Source: Ectopseudomonas composti | Lineage (GTDB): Bacteria; Pseudomonadota; Gammaproteobacteria; Pseudomonadales; Pseudomonadaceae | Direction of reading: 5' to 3' | Assembly: GCF_001567565.1 (NCBI RefSeq) | Contig: NZ_LSSW01000024.1 | Coordinates: forward strand, 157,296-221,295 | Length of the DNA stretch: 64,000 bases | Part shown: piece after piece, positions 35,148 to 44,532 of the stretch | How positions within the stretch are numbered: the stretch's first letter is position 1 | How the letters are laid out: the number at the start of each line of letters is the position of its first letter | Program-made: the position numbers and the translations under genes | The notes under the pieces: model-generated | Told to the model about the DNA's origin: nothing | What the model saw: only the letters and a program-made list of their open reading frames with translations | The model's database searches: none

Positions 35148-35474
35148 TCAGGCCGAACGATCGAAACCGTAAGCCCGCTCCACCTTGGCCACACGAGTGG
35201 TACAGGCGGCGTACCACTCTGCACGCCCTCGCTCGCGGACGGTGCTGTGCTCGGCATGCTCGCGCCAGGCGCGGATGGCCTCTTCGCTCTGCCAATAGGA
35301 CAAGGTAATGCCCAGGCCATCGCTGCGCGCCGACTCCACGCCGAGAAAGCCCGGCTGCTGCGCGGCCAGCTCCAGCATGCGCTGCGCCGCCTCGGCGTAG
35401 CCGGCATCGACCGCCGTGCGTACCGAGGTGAATATCACCACGTAATAGGGAGGCTCCGGCGTGGCCGCGATCAC
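35148..35474 (-). CDS. ABM-type (antibiotic biosynthesis monooxygenase fold) protein
   Basis: A 108-residue protein that starts with GTG overlapping the preceding stop (GTGA). It has the single dimeric ABM fold: YYVVIFTSVRT (strand 1), MLELAAQQPGFLGVESARS, the hallmark GITLSYWQSEEAIRAWREHAEH and a C-terminal VERAYGFDR strand. Members act as cofactor-free monooxygenases or as haem- or electrophile-handling proteins; the substrate is unknown. Coupled to the GATase-like gene upstream and 234 bp before hpd on the same strand. Confidence 0.8.
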   Translation of the reverse strand: MIAATPEPPYYVVIFTSVRTAVDAGYAEAAQRMLELAAQQPGFLGVESARSDGLGITLSYWQSEEAIRAWREHAEHSTVRERGRAEWYAACTTRVAKVERAYGFDRSA

Positions 35475-36208
35475 GAAGCCTGCTCCAGATGGGCCTCGTG
35501 CACCGATTGCACTGCGCAGGCACCGACCAGGCCAGCGACAACCGGCGGCACGCGGCCTTCCAGCGCCGCGCGCTCGGGCTGGAACAGGGTGGCGATGAAG
35601 AACGGATGTTCCTCCAGTTCGATGGCGCGCACGGCACCCGCCTCGTCATGCCCGGAAGCCTTCAATGCCTGCGCCATCAACGGCTCGACGAAGGCATCGT
35701 CGAGGCCGTAACGGCACAGGTACTGCTCGCTGATTTCACGCACACCGTAGAGCTCAGCGATACGCGACCCCGAAACCAGACGCACACACTCACTGACATC
35801 CTGCAGAGCGCAGGCCAAGGGTGCGATCAACGGGGTTTGCGCCTGTGGCGACAGCTCGGCGTGTTCAGCATCCAGCCAGCCCAGGCGGTTGCGCGCGTAC
35901 TCCAGCAACGCGTGCTGGAAACCACCGCAGGTACCGAGGAACGGCACAGCTTGTTCACGGGCGAAACGGATCGCGCGTAGGGCCCCATCGGTACTGGCGT
36001 ACGGACTGCCCGGCACGCACCAGATGCCGTCATAACTCATCAGGCCCGTTTCATCGACGATGCTGTCGGTGGCCAGCCAGTCGTATTCGACCGCCACGCC
36101 CAGCGCCTCGGAGGCCAGACGCAGCGCCTCGGGGATGGCACGATGGGCGGTAATCGCCGGATTGAATTCACCCACCAGGGCGACCCTGACTCGACACTTG
36201 CTGTACAT
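35471..36208 (-). CDS. CTP-synthase C-terminal-like class I glutamine amidotransferase protein
   Basis: About 245 residues. It resembles the GATase half of CTP synthase without the synthase half: VRVALVGEFNP, DGIWCVPGSPYAS, and the nucleophile elbow LGTCGGFQHALLEYARN (Cys94 counting from ATG 36208). The segment matching QFHPE of CTP synthase reads HPFFIATLFQPE, so the triad His is Gln. NCBI names such proteins CTP synthase C-terminal region-related (seleno)protein. ATG 36208 has GGGGGA eight bases upstream; ATGs at 36214 and 36229 are also in frame. Coupled to the ABM gene and divergent from a LysR gene. Confidence 0.75.
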   Translation of the reverse strand: MYSKCRVRVALVGEFNPAITAHRAIPEALRLASEALGVAVEYDWLATDSIVDETGLMSYDGIWCVPGSPYASTDGALRAIRFAREQAVPFLGTCGGFQHALLEYARNRLGWLDAEHAELSPQAQTPLIAPLACALQDVSECVRLVSGSRIAELYGVREISEQYLCRYGLDDAFVEPLMAQALKASGHDEAGAVRAIELEEHPFFIATLFQPERAALEGRVPPVVAGLVGACAVQSVHEAHLEQAS

Positions 36209-36273
36209 GCGCATCTCCCCCTCTTGCATGGCGGTTTACCTGCCACTATAAGAGGGCGCCTACGCAATAATAA

Positions 36274-36288
36274 TTGGCAAACTGACAA
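36274..36288. promoter_or_regulatory. Possible LysR-type operator in the divergent gap
   Basis: TTGGCAAACTGACAA, a partial dyad (TTG-N9-CAA), fits the loose LysR T-N11-A pattern. It lies 16 bp before the LysR gene start and about 65 bp before the divergent GATase-like gene, where an autoregulatory site is expected. Weak motif; position is the main support. Confidence 0.3.
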
Positions 36289-36303
36289 GCAGGAATTGCA
36301 GCG

Positions 36304-37167
36304 ATGCAATATCAGATCGACCACGCCGACCTCTCCCTGGTACTCGCCATGGTACGGGGCCGCTCCCTGGCACGTGCTGCGGAGCTGCTGCAGGTGGACG
36401 TTTCCACCGTATTTCGCGCCGTACGCCGCCTGGAAGCCGCACTGGGTGCAGCGCTGTTCGAGAAGAGCAGGCGCGGCTACGAACCCAGCGAAACCGCCAG
36501 GGCACTGGCGGAGCAGGCTGAGCACGCCGAACGGGCGCTGGAGGCTGCACGTGTGGCTCTGGAGCAAGGCAAGCATGTGGTCAGCGGCACGGTACGCCTG
36601 ACCTGCACGGATGCCGTGTTGAGCAGCCTGCTGTTGCCAGCGCTGGCGCGCTTCATGCCCAGCTACCCGGCACTGTCGCTGGAACTGGTGACCTCCAACG
36701 ACTTCGCCAACCTCAGTCGTCGCGATGCCGACCTGGCCCTGCGCCTGACCAGCGAGCCGCCGGAGCACCTGGTCGGCCGGCGTCTGGCCAGGGTGTCCTA
36801 CCTCGTCTGCGCCCGCGATGATGGGCAGGACCGTAGCGACCTGGCGCGGCAAAGCTGGATTGCCCCGGACGAGGCGATGCCGGACCACGCCACGGTGCTC
36901 TGGCGCCTGCGCGAACTGCCGAGCGTCACTCCCAACTATCGCTGCAGCAGCATGTATGCCGTGGCGCAACTGGCACGCGCCGGACTGGGCGTCGCCGCCC
37001 TGCCCGACTTCGTACTGCGCGCCCACCCCGAGCTCAAGGCACTCGGCCCGCCGGTCGCTGGTTGCGACACCGAACTCTGGCTGCTGACCCGCCCCGACTG
37101 CCGCGCCTTGCGCTCGGTGCAGACACTGTTCGAAGAGTTGAGCGAAGCATTGATGAGCAACGCTTGA
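36304..37167 (+). CDS. LysR-family transcriptional regulator
   Basis: A 287-residue regulator with an N-terminal winged helix-turn-helix (residues about 8-65: LVLAMVRGRSLARAAELLQV, STVFRAVRRLEAALGAALFE) and a periplasmic-binding-protein-like effector domain from about residue 90 (GTVRLTCTDAVLSSLLLPAL). It is divergent from the GATase-like/ABM pair, 95 bp between starts, the usual layout for a LysR regulator and its target. The effector is unknown. A REP pair begins 10 bp after the stop. Confidence 0.88.
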   Translation: MQYQIDHADLSLVLAMVRGRSLARAAELLQVDVSTVFRAVRRLEAALGAALFEKSRRGYEPSETARALAEQAEHAERALEAARVALEQGKHVVSGTVRLTCTDAVLSSLLLPALARFMPSYPALSLELVTSNDFANLSRRDADLALRLTSEPPEHLVGRRLARVSYLVCARDDGQDRSDLARQSWIAPDEAMPDHATVLWRLRELPSVTPNYRCSSMYAVAQLARAGLGVAALPDFVLRAHPELKALGPPVAGCDTELWLLTRPDCRALRSVQTLFEELSEALMSNA

Positions 37168-37177
37168 GGCAAACGCA

Positions 37178-37250
37178 TCGCCGCTGAAGCGCCTCCCACA
37201 GGAGCCTGCCATGGCAGCGAGCAAACTTGTGGGAGGCGCTTCAGCGGCGA
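37178..37250. repeat. REP pair downstream of the LysR gene
   Basis: TCGCCGCTGAAGCGCCTCCC (37178-37197) and its exact inverted copy GGGAGGCGCTTCAGCGGCGA (37231-37250) flank 33 bp. This is the CGGCGA-ended variant of the REP. The phnN gene carries the same arm in its coding sequence. Confidence 0.9.
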
Positions 37251-37310
37251 TAAGCCAGCACGCGTTGTAGACCGGATGCAATCCGGGGCCGCTAGGTGCA
37301 CAAAAGAGCA

Positions 37311-37380
37311 TCGCGGCTGAAGCCGCTCCTACCTAGCATCACGAAGGAGCAGCTGGGTGGCATTGCGCTTCAGCCGCGAA
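37311..37380. repeat. Second REP pair downstream of the LysR gene
   Basis: TCGCGGCTGAAGCCGCTCCT (from 37311), and an inverted arm that carries the extra bases CTGGGTGGCATTGCG before CTTCAGCCGCGAA. The same longer arm occurs between phnL and phnK (49673). A separate GACCGGATGCAATCCGGG palindrome lies at about 37270-37287. Confidence 0.82.
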
Positions 37381-37393
37381 CATTCCAGAAGCC

Positions 37394-39175
37394 TCACCCC
37401 TGCTGCAAATGCCCATAGAGCTTGGCGTACAGGCCACCTTCGGCAATCAGCTGCTGGTGGTCGCCATCCTCGGCAACGCTGCCGCCATCGAACACCAGCA
37501 CGCGATCCGCCTGTTTCACCGCACTCAGGCGGTGGGCGATGATCAATGTGGTGCGCCCTTCAAGAAATTGCGCCAGGGCTTCGTGCAGCGCGTACTCGGT
37601 GGCGGCGTCCAGCGCCGAAGTGGCCTCGTCGAGGATCACCACCTTGGGCTCGGCCAGCACCATGCGCGCGATGGCCAGACGCTGGCGCTGACCACCGGAC
37701 AGGCGCACGCCGCTGCGGCCGACCACGCTGTCCAGCCCCTGTGGTAACTGCCCGATGGTGTCAGCCAGTTGGGCGATACGCAGCGCCTGCCAGCAGGCCT
37801 CGTCACTGCGCTCACGGCCCATGGTCAGGTTGGCGCGCACCGTGTCGTTGAACAACGCCGGATGCTGCAGCACCACCGCGACGTTATCGCGCACGCAATC
37901 CAGGCCGACCTCCTCCAGCGTGCTGCCGCCGAAACGGATACTGCCGGCCTGCGGTGTATACAACCCCAACAGCAACTGCACCAGGGTGCTCTTGCCGCCC
38001 CCCGAAGCGCCTACGATGGCAACCTTCTCGCCCGGGCCGATGGACAGGTCGAGGCGATCGAGCACCGGTTCGTCGCCGTAGGCGAAGGTCAGCCCCTGGA
38101 TCTCGATGCCCACCGTGTCGCGTGCCCTGAAAGGATCGACACGCCCCTGGTACTGCGGCTCGTCCTGGCGCGCCAGCAGCTCGTTGATGCGTGTCAGCGC
38201 GCCACCAGCGGCATAGAAGGCGTACTGCAGGCTGAGAAGCTGCTCGACCGGGCCGATCATGAACCACAGGTAGCTGAACACCGCTAGCATCTGGCCGATG
38301 GACAGGTCGGAGAACAGCACGGTGAGCATCGCCGCCGCGCGGAACACGTCGATGCCGAATTGGAACAGCAGGCCACTGGCACGGTTGGAGGCATCGCTCT
38401 TCCACTGCGAGGCCACAGCAAAATCGCGTACCTCGCGTGCCCTGCCGCCGAGACGGCCGAGGAAATACCCCTGGCGATTGCCGGCACGCACTTCCTGAAT
38501 TGCCTCCAGGGTTTCGCTCAAGGCCTGGGTGAAACGCGACGTGCTGTCGTTCTCCAGCTTCTTCAGGTGCTTGACCTTCTTGCCCAGCAACACCGTGGCG
38601 TAGATCACCAGCGGGTTGAACAACAGGATCAGCAGCGCCAGTTGCCAGTGCATCCAGACCAGGATGGCCGAGGTGCCGACCAGGGTCAGCACCGCCACCA
38701 GAAAGCGGCTCAGGGTCTCGCCGACGAACTTGTCCAGGGTTTCCAGATCGGTGACCAGATGAGTGGTCACGGTGCCGCTGCCCAGGCTCTCGTACTCGCC
38801 CAGGGAAATACGTTTGAGGCGCTCGATCAGGCGCATGCGAATGCGGTAAACGATGTCCTTCGACAACCTGGCGAACAGCCGCGCCTGCAGCACGTTGAAG
38901 ATCAGCGCCGAGCCGCGCAGCAACAGGGTCAACAGCAGCATCAGGCCGATATAGCCGGCCGCGGTTTCCCAATCGGCCGGCAGGAAGTTGTCCATCACCT
39001 TGAGCGCAGTGTCGCCGTCGTGCAGCAGCACTTCGTCAACCAGCAGCGGCAGCAGCAGCGGAATCGGTACACTGCACAAGGTCGCCATTACAGCGACCAG
39101 ATTGGCCAGGACCAGTGCCTTCTTGTGACGCAGGGCCAGGCGACGAACTTCTGCCCAGCTCAACCGATCAGGCAT
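37394..39175 (-). CDS. ABC exporter, fused permease and ATPase
   Basis: A 593-residue half-transporter: about six membrane helices in residues 20-310, then an ATP-binding domain with Walker A GASGGGKST, signature LSGGQRQRLAIARM, Walker B VILDEATSALD and switch His in LIIAHRLSAV. This is the MsbA/multidrug/lipid exporter layout; it should work as a homodimer. The substrate is unknown. ATG 39175 overlaps the DsbA-like gene stop by 8 bp, supporting this start and a trhO-dsbA-like-ABC operon, an order I recall from PAO1 (PA0858-PA0860). Confidence 0.88.
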   Translation of the reverse strand: MPDRLSWAEVRRLALRHKKALVLANLVAVMATLCSVPIPLLLPLLVDEVLLHDGDTALKVMDNFLPADWETAAGYIGLMLLLTLLLRGSALIFNVLQARLFARLSKDIVYRIRMRLIERLKRISLGEYESLGSGTVTTHLVTDLETLDKFVGETLSRFLVAVLTLVGTSAILVWMHWQLALLILLFNPLVIYATVLLGKKVKHLKKLENDSTSRFTQALSETLEAIQEVRAGNRQGYFLGRLGGRAREVRDFAVASQWKSDASNRASGLLFQFGIDVFRAAAMLTVLFSDLSIGQMLAVFSYLWFMIGPVEQLLSLQYAFYAAGGALTRINELLARQDEPQYQGRVDPFRARDTVGIEIQGLTFAYGDEPVLDRLDLSIGPGEKVAIVGASGGGKSTLVQLLLGLYTPQAGSIRFGGSTLEEVGLDCVRDNVAVVLQHPALFNDTVRANLTMGRERSDEACWQALRIAQLADTIGQLPQGLDSVVGRSGVRLSGGQRQRLAIARMVLAEPKVVILDEATSALDAATEYALHEALAQFLEGRTTLIIAHRLSAVKQADRVLVFDGGSVAEDGDHQQLIAEGGLYAKLYGHLQQG

Positions 39176-39800
39176 TGGCAGCGCGCTCCAGCCAGCGGCC
39201 GAGCAGAGGAGAGAGAACCTCGAGCGGCTGATAGCCATTGGTCAACAGCGCCAGCTGGCCATCGCGCTCGGCCAGCAGCGTGGGGAAGCCGGCGATACCC
39301 AGATCCTGAACCCAGGTGAAGTCGGCGGCGGTCGCCTCCTGCATGGCCTGGCTGTCGAAGGCCTCGGCGAACTCGATGCGCGGAATGCCCGCCTGTTCGG
39401 CCAGTTGCACCAGCACGCCGGCCTGGGTGACGTCGGCGCCTTCGGTGTAGAACGCCCGCTGGATCAACTTGAGCAAGCTCCAGGCGCTGGGCGCGTGGAG
39501 GCTGCGAGCCGTCACCAGTGCGCGGCAGGCGGGCTCGGTGTCGTACACCAGGCCCTCCGGCAGGCCGCGCTCGAAATCGAACAGCTGCCCGGTGCTGGCG
39601 TTGACCGCCTGCCAGTAGCCCAGATAACGCACCCGCGCAGCCGCGTCGACGGCCACCTGGTCACGACGCAGGCCTCCCGCCACGATCTGCAGCGGCACCT
39701 CGGCAGCAGCAGCCTGCTCGGCAAGGGCTTCGACCACCGGTGCAAAACCCCAGCACCAGGAGCACATCGGGTCCATCACGTAGAGCAGGCGGCTAGCCAT
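39168..39800 (-). CDS. DsbA-family (FrnE-like) thiol oxidoreductase, cytosolic
   Basis: A 210-residue thioredoxin-fold protein with the redox motif CSWC in MDPMCSWCWGFAP (Cys13, Cys16) and the cis-Pro segment IAGFPTLLAERDG, with a helical insertion between them. No signal peptide, so it probably acts in the cytoplasm, like FrnE/2-hydroxychromene-isomerase-like members, rather than as a periplasmic oxidase. It starts 3 bp after the trhO stop and overlaps the ABC exporter gene. Confidence 0.82.
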   Translation of the reverse strand: MASRLLYVMDPMCSWCWGFAPVVEALAEQAAAAEVPLQIVAGGLRRDQVAVDAAARVRYLGYWQAVNASTGQLFDFERGLPEGLVYDTEPACRALVTARSLHAPSAWSLLKLIQRAFYTEGADVTQAGVLVQLAEQAGIPRIEFAEAFDSQAMQEATAADFTWVQDLGIAGFPTLLAERDGQLALLTNGYQPLEVLSPLLGRWLERAANA

Positions 39801-39803
39801 GGG

Positions 39804-40742
39804 TCAGGCCTCGTTCAGTTGGCGGGGGTCACGGCCGATGGGGTGCGGCTGATTGCGCTGGCGCGCCAGCTCGATCTGCTTCTGCCGCTCACGGGCGCTT
39901 TCGCGGGTTTTCTCCGGCAGAGAATCCCAGCAATGCGGGCAGCTGACGCCGGGGCTGTAGAACTCGGACTGACGGTCTTGCACGGAAATCGGCGTGCGAC
40001 ACGCGTGACACTGATCGTAGTCGCCTTCGGACAGGTCATGGCGCACGGTCACACGATTGTCGAAGACGAAGCAGTCGCCCTGCCACTTGGTCTGCTCCTG
40101 CGGTACCTCTTCCAGGTATTTGAGGATGCCACCCTTGAGGTGATAGACCTCCTCGAAACCCTCGCCAAGCATATAGCTGGAAGCCTTCTCGCAGCGAATG
40201 CCACCGGTGCAGAACATCGCCACCTTCTTGTGCTTGCTCGGGTCGAAATGCTCGCGGATGTAGTCGGGAAACTCGCGGAACGACTTGGTCTTAGGGTCAA
40301 TGGCGCCCTCGAAGGTGCCGATAGACACTTCATAATCGTTGCGGGTATCGATCAGCAGCACTTCCGGGTCACTGATCAGGCTATTCCAGTCCTGCGGCTC
40401 AACGTAGGTGCCGACACGCTGGTTGGGATCGACACCGGGCACACCGAGGGTGACGATTTCCTTCTTCAGCTTGACCTTGGTGCGATAGAACGGCTGCTCA
40501 TCGCAGTAGGATTCCTTGTGGTCGATATCGGCCAGGCGAACATCCTGGCGAAACCACGCGAGCAGCGCATCGATAGCCGCGCGGCTACCGGACACGGTGC
40601 CATTGATGCCCTCTTCGGCGAGCAACAGGGTGCCCTTGATGTCGTTATCGATCAGGGTTTGCAGTAGGGGCTCGCGCAGCGCCTGGTAATCCGGCAGGGA
40701 GACGAACTTATACAGCGCCGCGACGACGATCTTGTCGGTCAT
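39804..40742 (-). CDS. trhO: tRNA uridine(34) hydroxylase TrhO (YceA)
   Basis: A 312-residue rhodanese-domain protein. N-terminal acylphosphatase-like domain ([15 protein letters not shown]), rhodanese domain with [19 protein letters not shown] and catalytic Cys in [12 protein letters not shown], and a C-terminal zinc-like part with CHACRTPIS and SCPHCWD. TrhO makes 5-hydroxyuridine at position 34 of tRNAs using O2. ATG 40742 matches the family start ([16 protein letters not shown]); the frame extends upstream without homology. Confidence 0.93.
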   Translation of the reverse strand: MTDKIVVAALYKFVSLPDYQALREPLLQTLIDNDIKGTLLLAEEGINGTVSGSRAAIDALLAWFRQDVRLADIDHKESYCDEQPFYRTKVKLKKEIVTLGVPGVDPNQRVGTYVEPQDWNSLISDPEVLLIDTRNDYEVSIGTFEGAIDPKTKSFREFPDYIREHFDPSKHKKVAMFCTGGIRCEKASSYMLGEGFEEVYHLKGGILKYLEEVPQEQTKWQGDCFVFDNRVTVRHDLSEGDYDQCHACRTPISVQDRQSEFYSPGVSCPHCWDSLPEKTRESARERQKQIELARQRNQPHPIGRDPRQLNEA

Positions 40743-40792
40743 GAATATTCTCTCAGTAGTCGCCCACGTAAAGGGCGGACTGGGGTGACATG

Positions 40793-40815
40793 AAAAACGC
40801 CGGCATGAGCCGGCG
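40793..40815 (-). terminator. Terminator of the DUF2059-bolA unit
   Basis: On the minus strand CGCCGGC-TCAT-GCCGGCG followed by TTTTT. It lies 128 bp after the bolA stop and 50 bp before trhO. Confidence 0.85.
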
Positions 40816-40882
40816 CGGACGGATTGTAGCAAAGCAGGGATTCGCCGGGGTGGCTTGGCGACAAGGCGTGACAGCCTGTCAC

Positions 40883-40941
40883 GTAGCCCGAATGCAATCC
40901 GGGACTTGACACCCGATCTCCGCGGATTGCCCCTGGGCTAT
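40883..40941. repeat. GTAGCCC / ATGCAATCCGGG dispersed palindrome
   Basis: GTAGCCCGAATGCAATCCGG (from 40883), and an inverted, partly matching arm CGCGGATTGCCCCTGGGCTA ending at 40940, just after the bolA stop. A related core GACCGGATGCAATCCGGG occurs near 37270. This is a second repeat family, distinct from the CTTCAGCCGCG REPs. Confidence 0.65.
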
Positions 40942-40942
40942 C

Positions 40943-41236
40943 TCAATGACCGCCGTGGCAGGTCGGTGAGGCCGGAGCCACGCCCTGCGCTACCCACTCC
41001 TGGGGGGTGTAGGTGTGCAGCGCCAATGCGTGGATCTGCCCCATCAACTCACCGACGGTGGCGTAGACCTTCTGATGTCGCTTGACCGCATTCAGGCCGG
41101 CAAAGGCCGGACTGACGATCACCGCCTTGTAGTGGGTCTCCAGACCGCGGCTGTGCATATGGCTCTCGTCCAGCACCTCGAGGTGCTCGGGTTGCAGCGC
41201 GGCCAGGGCGGTGACGATCAGGTCTTGCTTGGACAT
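40943..41236 (-). CDS. bolA: BolA-family protein
   Basis: A 97-residue protein with the BolA fold: EHLEVLDESHMHSRG, THYKAVIVSPAFAGLNAVKRHQ (given here as THYKAVIVS and FAGLNAVKRHQ) and VYATVGELMGQIHALALHTY. The conserved His in the HMH loop and the C-terminal His can share an Fe-S cluster with a monothiol glutaredoxin. Start at ATG 41236, because GGAG is 6 bp upstream; ATG 41248 overlaps the previous stop but lacks a site. The tail ends in His-rich CHGGH. Confidence 0.87.
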   Translation of the reverse strand: MSKQDLIVTALAALQPEHLEVLDESHMHSRGLETHYKAVIVSPAFAGLNAVKRHQKVYATVGELMGQIHALALHTYTPQEWVAQGVAPASPTCHGGH

Positions 41237-41247
41237 CTTGGGCTCCA

Positions 41248-41745
41248 TCAGGGCTGTTTCGGCAGACCGAGTTCGTTGCTCATGTCGGCCAGCAGCTTGT
41301 TCACCTCGGGTACGGCGGACTCCAGTTTACTCTGGGTGATCTGCGCGGATTGTGCGGTCAGCATCGGCATCTTCTGCAGTACCTTCTGCCCCAGCGGCGA
41401 CTCGTAGAACGCAATCAGGTCCTTGAGCTCCTGCTCATTGAAGTTGCTGGTGTAGAGCTTGACCATGTCCGGCTTCAGCTTGTCCCAGGCGACGGCCTTG
41501 TCCAGTGCGGTGTTGGCCTTGGCCTGATAGCTCTCCAGTACCGCTTTCTTGCCATTCGGCGCCTGGGCGAAACGCTGCGCGAACATCTGCTGAACCTGGC
41601 CATAGACCGGCACGGTCAGTTTGTCGGCGTGGGCCAGCTTGAGAAAACGCTCGGCATCGGCGGCGTGGCTGGCGGCATCGGCCATGGCCAGGGATGCGCT
41701 AGCGCTGAGCAGAACGGCGGTGCAGAGTTTGGAAAAACGGAGCAT
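41248..41745 (-). CDS. DUF2059 periplasmic protein
   Basis: A 165-residue protein with a signal peptide (about residues 1-22, SLAMADA) and an all-helical mature part containing the DUF2059 pattern FNEQELKDLIAFYESPLGQK followed by KMPMLTAQSAQ. The domain is common in Gram-negative periplasmic proteins and has no known activity. The stop lies 11 bp before the bolA start; a bolA/DUF2059/fumC neighbourhood is what I recall from PAO1 (PA0854-PA0857). Confidence 0.83.
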   Translation of the reverse strand: MLRFSKLCTAVLLSASASLAMADAASHAADAERFLKLAHADKLTVPVYGQVQQMFAQRFAQAPNGKKAVLESYQAKANTALDKAVAWDKLKPDMVKLYTSNFNEQELKDLIAFYESPLGQKVLQKMPMLTAQSAQITQSKLESAVPEVNKLLADMSNELGLPKQP

Positions 41746-42021
41746 GGGAAGCTTCCACTGGTGATGAATGAGTCTGGGTAGACTGCGGTGGCGGCATTTT
41801 GTGCCCTGCGCCGAAATCCCTCAAGGGACGCGAGTTGTGACACGACTCACAGACGCCCTGCACACTGGCGCACCCACTGGTCAGTTGCCAAATTGCCAGC
41901 ACTTGCCCATGCTTGGGCTAGCTCGGCATTCTGCAAGATATTCGCCAGTCTTATAAAGGCGTGCACACTCCCCCGAGCCGGCAATTGATCGCCAGCCTGC
42001 GCACATACATGGACGTGCCTT

Positions 42022-43032
42022 ATGACCAGCCTAACCTCACATGCCCCCTTCACGCTCCAGCCGCTCTGCGACAGCAAGGGCCGATTGCTGGAGGACGCCA
42101 TTGGCTGGTCCAGCCGCCCGCAGGTGGACTGCGCCCTCAACGGTCACGCCGGGCGGCGCAAACGCTGGAATCACTGGTGCATCACCACCCCGCAGTGGAT
42201 GCTCGCGCTGACCCTGTCCGACCTCGATTACCTCGGCTATGGCGCTGCCTACTTTCTCGATCTGGAGACCGGCCAGGCCGTCGCCCATAGCCAATTTCGC
42301 CCGTTTGCCCTCGGTTGCCAGCTCCCCGACCTGCCGCTGGAGAGCCATTCGTTCAGCCACTCTCGCCTGCAATTGCGGATCGACGAACACCCCGGCCGGC
42401 TGCGCCTCACCGCTGCAGCTCCGGATATCGGCGGGCAACCGCTGCAGGTGGCCCTGGACATCCAGCGCCCAGCCCACCTGCAATCGGTCAATCTGGTCGC
42501 GCCCCTGAAAAATGGCGGCTTTCATGCCACCAGCCGCCAACTGGGCCTACCTACCGCAGGCAGCCTGCAACTGGGCAACAAACACTACAGCTGCGTGCAG
42601 GGCCAGAGCTTCGCTGCACTGGACTTCGGCCGCGGGGTCTGGCCGCTGAACACCTACTGGCAACGCGCAGCCTTCGCCGCAGCCGGTGGCATCGCCGGTA
42701 ACTTCGGCGCGGGCTGGCTGGATTACAGCGGCCTGTCGGAAAACGCACTGTGGTTCGGCGGTGAAGTGCAGCAGCTCGAAAGCCCGCTGCATATGCAGTG
42801 CAGCTCGCAGGCAGCGCTGGCCCCCTGGCGCCTGGACAGCGAAGACGACCGCGTCGCCCTGCGCTTCACCCCGCGTCAGGTCCACAAGGCCTGCCCCAAG
42901 CTCGGCCCCTTCCACGCCAACACCGTGCAGCACTTCGGCCACTACGACGGTGTACTGCGCGGCCCCAAGGGCGAACGCGTACCGGTCGATGGCGCACTGG
43001 GCTGGCTGGGTGAAACCCATGCCCGCTGGTGA
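42022..43032 (+). CDS. DUF2804 protein
   Basis: A 336-residue soluble protein without signal peptide. Motifs such as GRRKRWNHWCITTPQWMLALT, shortened here to KRWNHWCITTPQW, GAAYFLDLETG, and the LDFGRGVWPLNTYWQRA block (ALDFGRGVWPLNTYW) are characteristic of DUF2804, a lipocalin-like beta fold found in bacteria and some eukaryotes. Function unknown. It has a weak ribosome-binding site and lies alone between the DUF2059 gene (divergent) and fumC. Confidence 0.8.
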   Translation: MTSLTSHAPFTLQPLCDSKGRLLEDAIGWSSRPQVDCALNGHAGRRKRWNHWCITTPQWMLALTLSDLDYLGYGAAYFLDLETGQAVAHSQFRPFALGCQLPDLPLESHSFSHSRLQLRIDEHPGRLRLTAAAPDIGGQPLQVALDIQRPAHLQSVNLVAPLKNGGFHATSRQLGLPTAGSLQLGNKHYSCVQGQSFAALDFGRGVWPLNTYWQRAAFAAAGGIAGNFGAGWLDYSGLSENALWFGGEVQQLESPLHMQCSSQAALAPWRLDSEDDRVALRFTPRQVHKACPKLGPFHANTVQHFGHYDGVLRGPKGERVPVDGALGWLGETHARW

Positions 43033-43137
43033 GCACGTACTCTGAGTTCCGATCAACCTGATAGACAAGTTGTGGAACCAGTCTTCGGTGGCGCGACCTA
43101 AACTGCCAGCAACCTCGCACTTGCCCCGGAGAACGCC

Positions 43138-44532
43138 ATGAGCCGCACCGAAACCGACAGCATCGGCCCGATCGAAGTCCCCAACGACGCTTACTGGGGC
43201 GCACAGACCCAACGCTCGCTGATCAACTTCGCCATCGGTCAGGAGCGTATGCCGCTGGCCGTGCTACACGCCCTGGCGCTGATCAAGAAAGCCGCAGCAC
43301 GGGTCAACAGCCGCAGCGGCGAGCTGCCGGCGGACATCGCCCGGCTGATCGAGCAGGCCGCCGACGAGGTGCTCGAAGGCCAGCACGATGCGCAATTCCC
43401 CCTGGTGGTCTGGCAGACCGGTAGCGGCACGCAGAGCAACATGAACGTCAACGAGGTGATCGCCGGCCGCGCCAACGAACTGGCTGGCGGCCAGCGCGGC
43501 GGCAAGACGCCGGTGCACCCCAACGATCACGTCAACCGCGCGCAGAGTTCCAACGACTGCTTCCCCACGGCCATGCATATCGCCGCCGTGCAGGGTGTGC
43601 GCCATTGCCTGCTGCCGGCGCTGGCCGAGTTGCGTGACGGCCTGCAGGAGCAGGCGCAGCGTCACGCCAACCTGGTCAAGACCGGGCGCACCCACATGAT
43701 GGACGCCACGCCGATCACCTTCGGTCAGGAGCTGTCGGCCTTCGTCGCCCAGCTCGGCCATGCCGAAGCGGCGACTCGCGCCGCCCTGCCCGCCGTCTGC
43801 GAGCTGGCCCAGGGTGGCACGGCCGTCGGCACTGGTCTGAACGCGCCGAGCGGCTTCGCCGAAGCCATTGCCGCCGAACTGGCCGCACTGTCGGGCCTGC
43901 CGCTGACCAGCGCACCGAACAAGTTCGCCGCACTGTCCGGGCACGAGCCGCTGGTACAGCTCTCTGGGGCGTTGAAAACCCTGGCCGTGGCCCTGATGAA
44001 GCTGGCCAACGACCTGCGCCTGCTCGGCTCCGGCCCGCGCACCGGCTTGGCCGAAGTGCGCCTGCCGGCCAACGAGCCAGGCAGCTCGATCATGCCCGGT
44101 AAAGTCAACCCGACGCAGTGCGAAGCGCTGTCGATGCTGGCCTGCCAGGTGCTGGGCAACGACGCCACCATCAGCTTCGCCGCCAGCCAGGGCCACCTGC
44201 AGCTCAACGTGTTCAAGCCGGTGATCATCCATAACCTGCTGCAATCGATCCGCCTGCTCGCCGACGGCTGCCGCAACTTCCAGCAGCACTGCATCGCCGA
44301 GCTGCAACCGGATGCCGTGCAAATGGCCGCGCACCTGGAGAATGGCCTGATGCTGGTGACCGCCCTCAACCCTCATATCGGCTACGACAAAGCCGCTGAA
44401 ATCGCCAAGAAGGCCTATGCCGAAGGCAGCACCCTGCGCCAGGCTGCACTGCAGCTCGGCTATCTGAATGAAGAGGAGTTCGACCAATGGGTACGACCAC
44501 AGGACATGCTCGGAGCCGGGCGGCATGACTGA
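43138..44532 (+). CDS. fumC: Class II fumarate hydratase FumC
   Basis: A 464-residue Fe-independent fumarase. Superfamily signatures: [12 protein letters not shown] (substrate site), [36 protein letters not shown], and the catalytic loop [15 protein letters not shown]. It interconverts fumarate and malate as a homotetramer and is the oxygen-stable, often iron-regulated, isozyme. I saw no clear Fur box in the 105-bp upstream gap. The flavodoxin-like gene overlaps its 3' end by 8 bp. Confidence 0.96.
   Translation: MSRTETDSIGPIEVPNDAYWGAQTQRSLINFAIGQERMPLAVLHALALIKKAAARVNSRSGELPADIARLIEQAADEVLEGQHDAQFPLVVWQTGSGTQSNMNVNEVIAGRANELAGGQRGGKTPVHPNDHVNRAQSSNDCFPTAMHIAAVQGVRHCLLPALAELRDGLQEQAQRHANLVKTGRTHMMDATPITFGQELSAFVAQLGHAEAATRAALPAVCELAQGGTAVGTGLNAPSGFAEAIAAELAALSGLPLTSAPNKFAALSGHEPLVQLSGALKTLAVALMKLANDLRLLGSGPRTGLAEVRLPANEPGSSIMPGKVNPTQCEALSMLACQVLGNDATISFAASQGHLQLNVFKPVIIHNLLQSIRLLADGCRNFQQHCIAELQPDAVQMAAHLENGLMLVTALNPHIGYDKAAEIAKKAYAEGSTLRQAALQLGYLNEEEFDQWVRPQDMLGAGRHD

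Noticed and set aside
35120..35160. Possible sigma54 promoter before hpd (TGGCAGGTTTGCCA)
   Set aside because: The GG and GC elements are not 10 bp apart, so the -24/-12 spacing fails.
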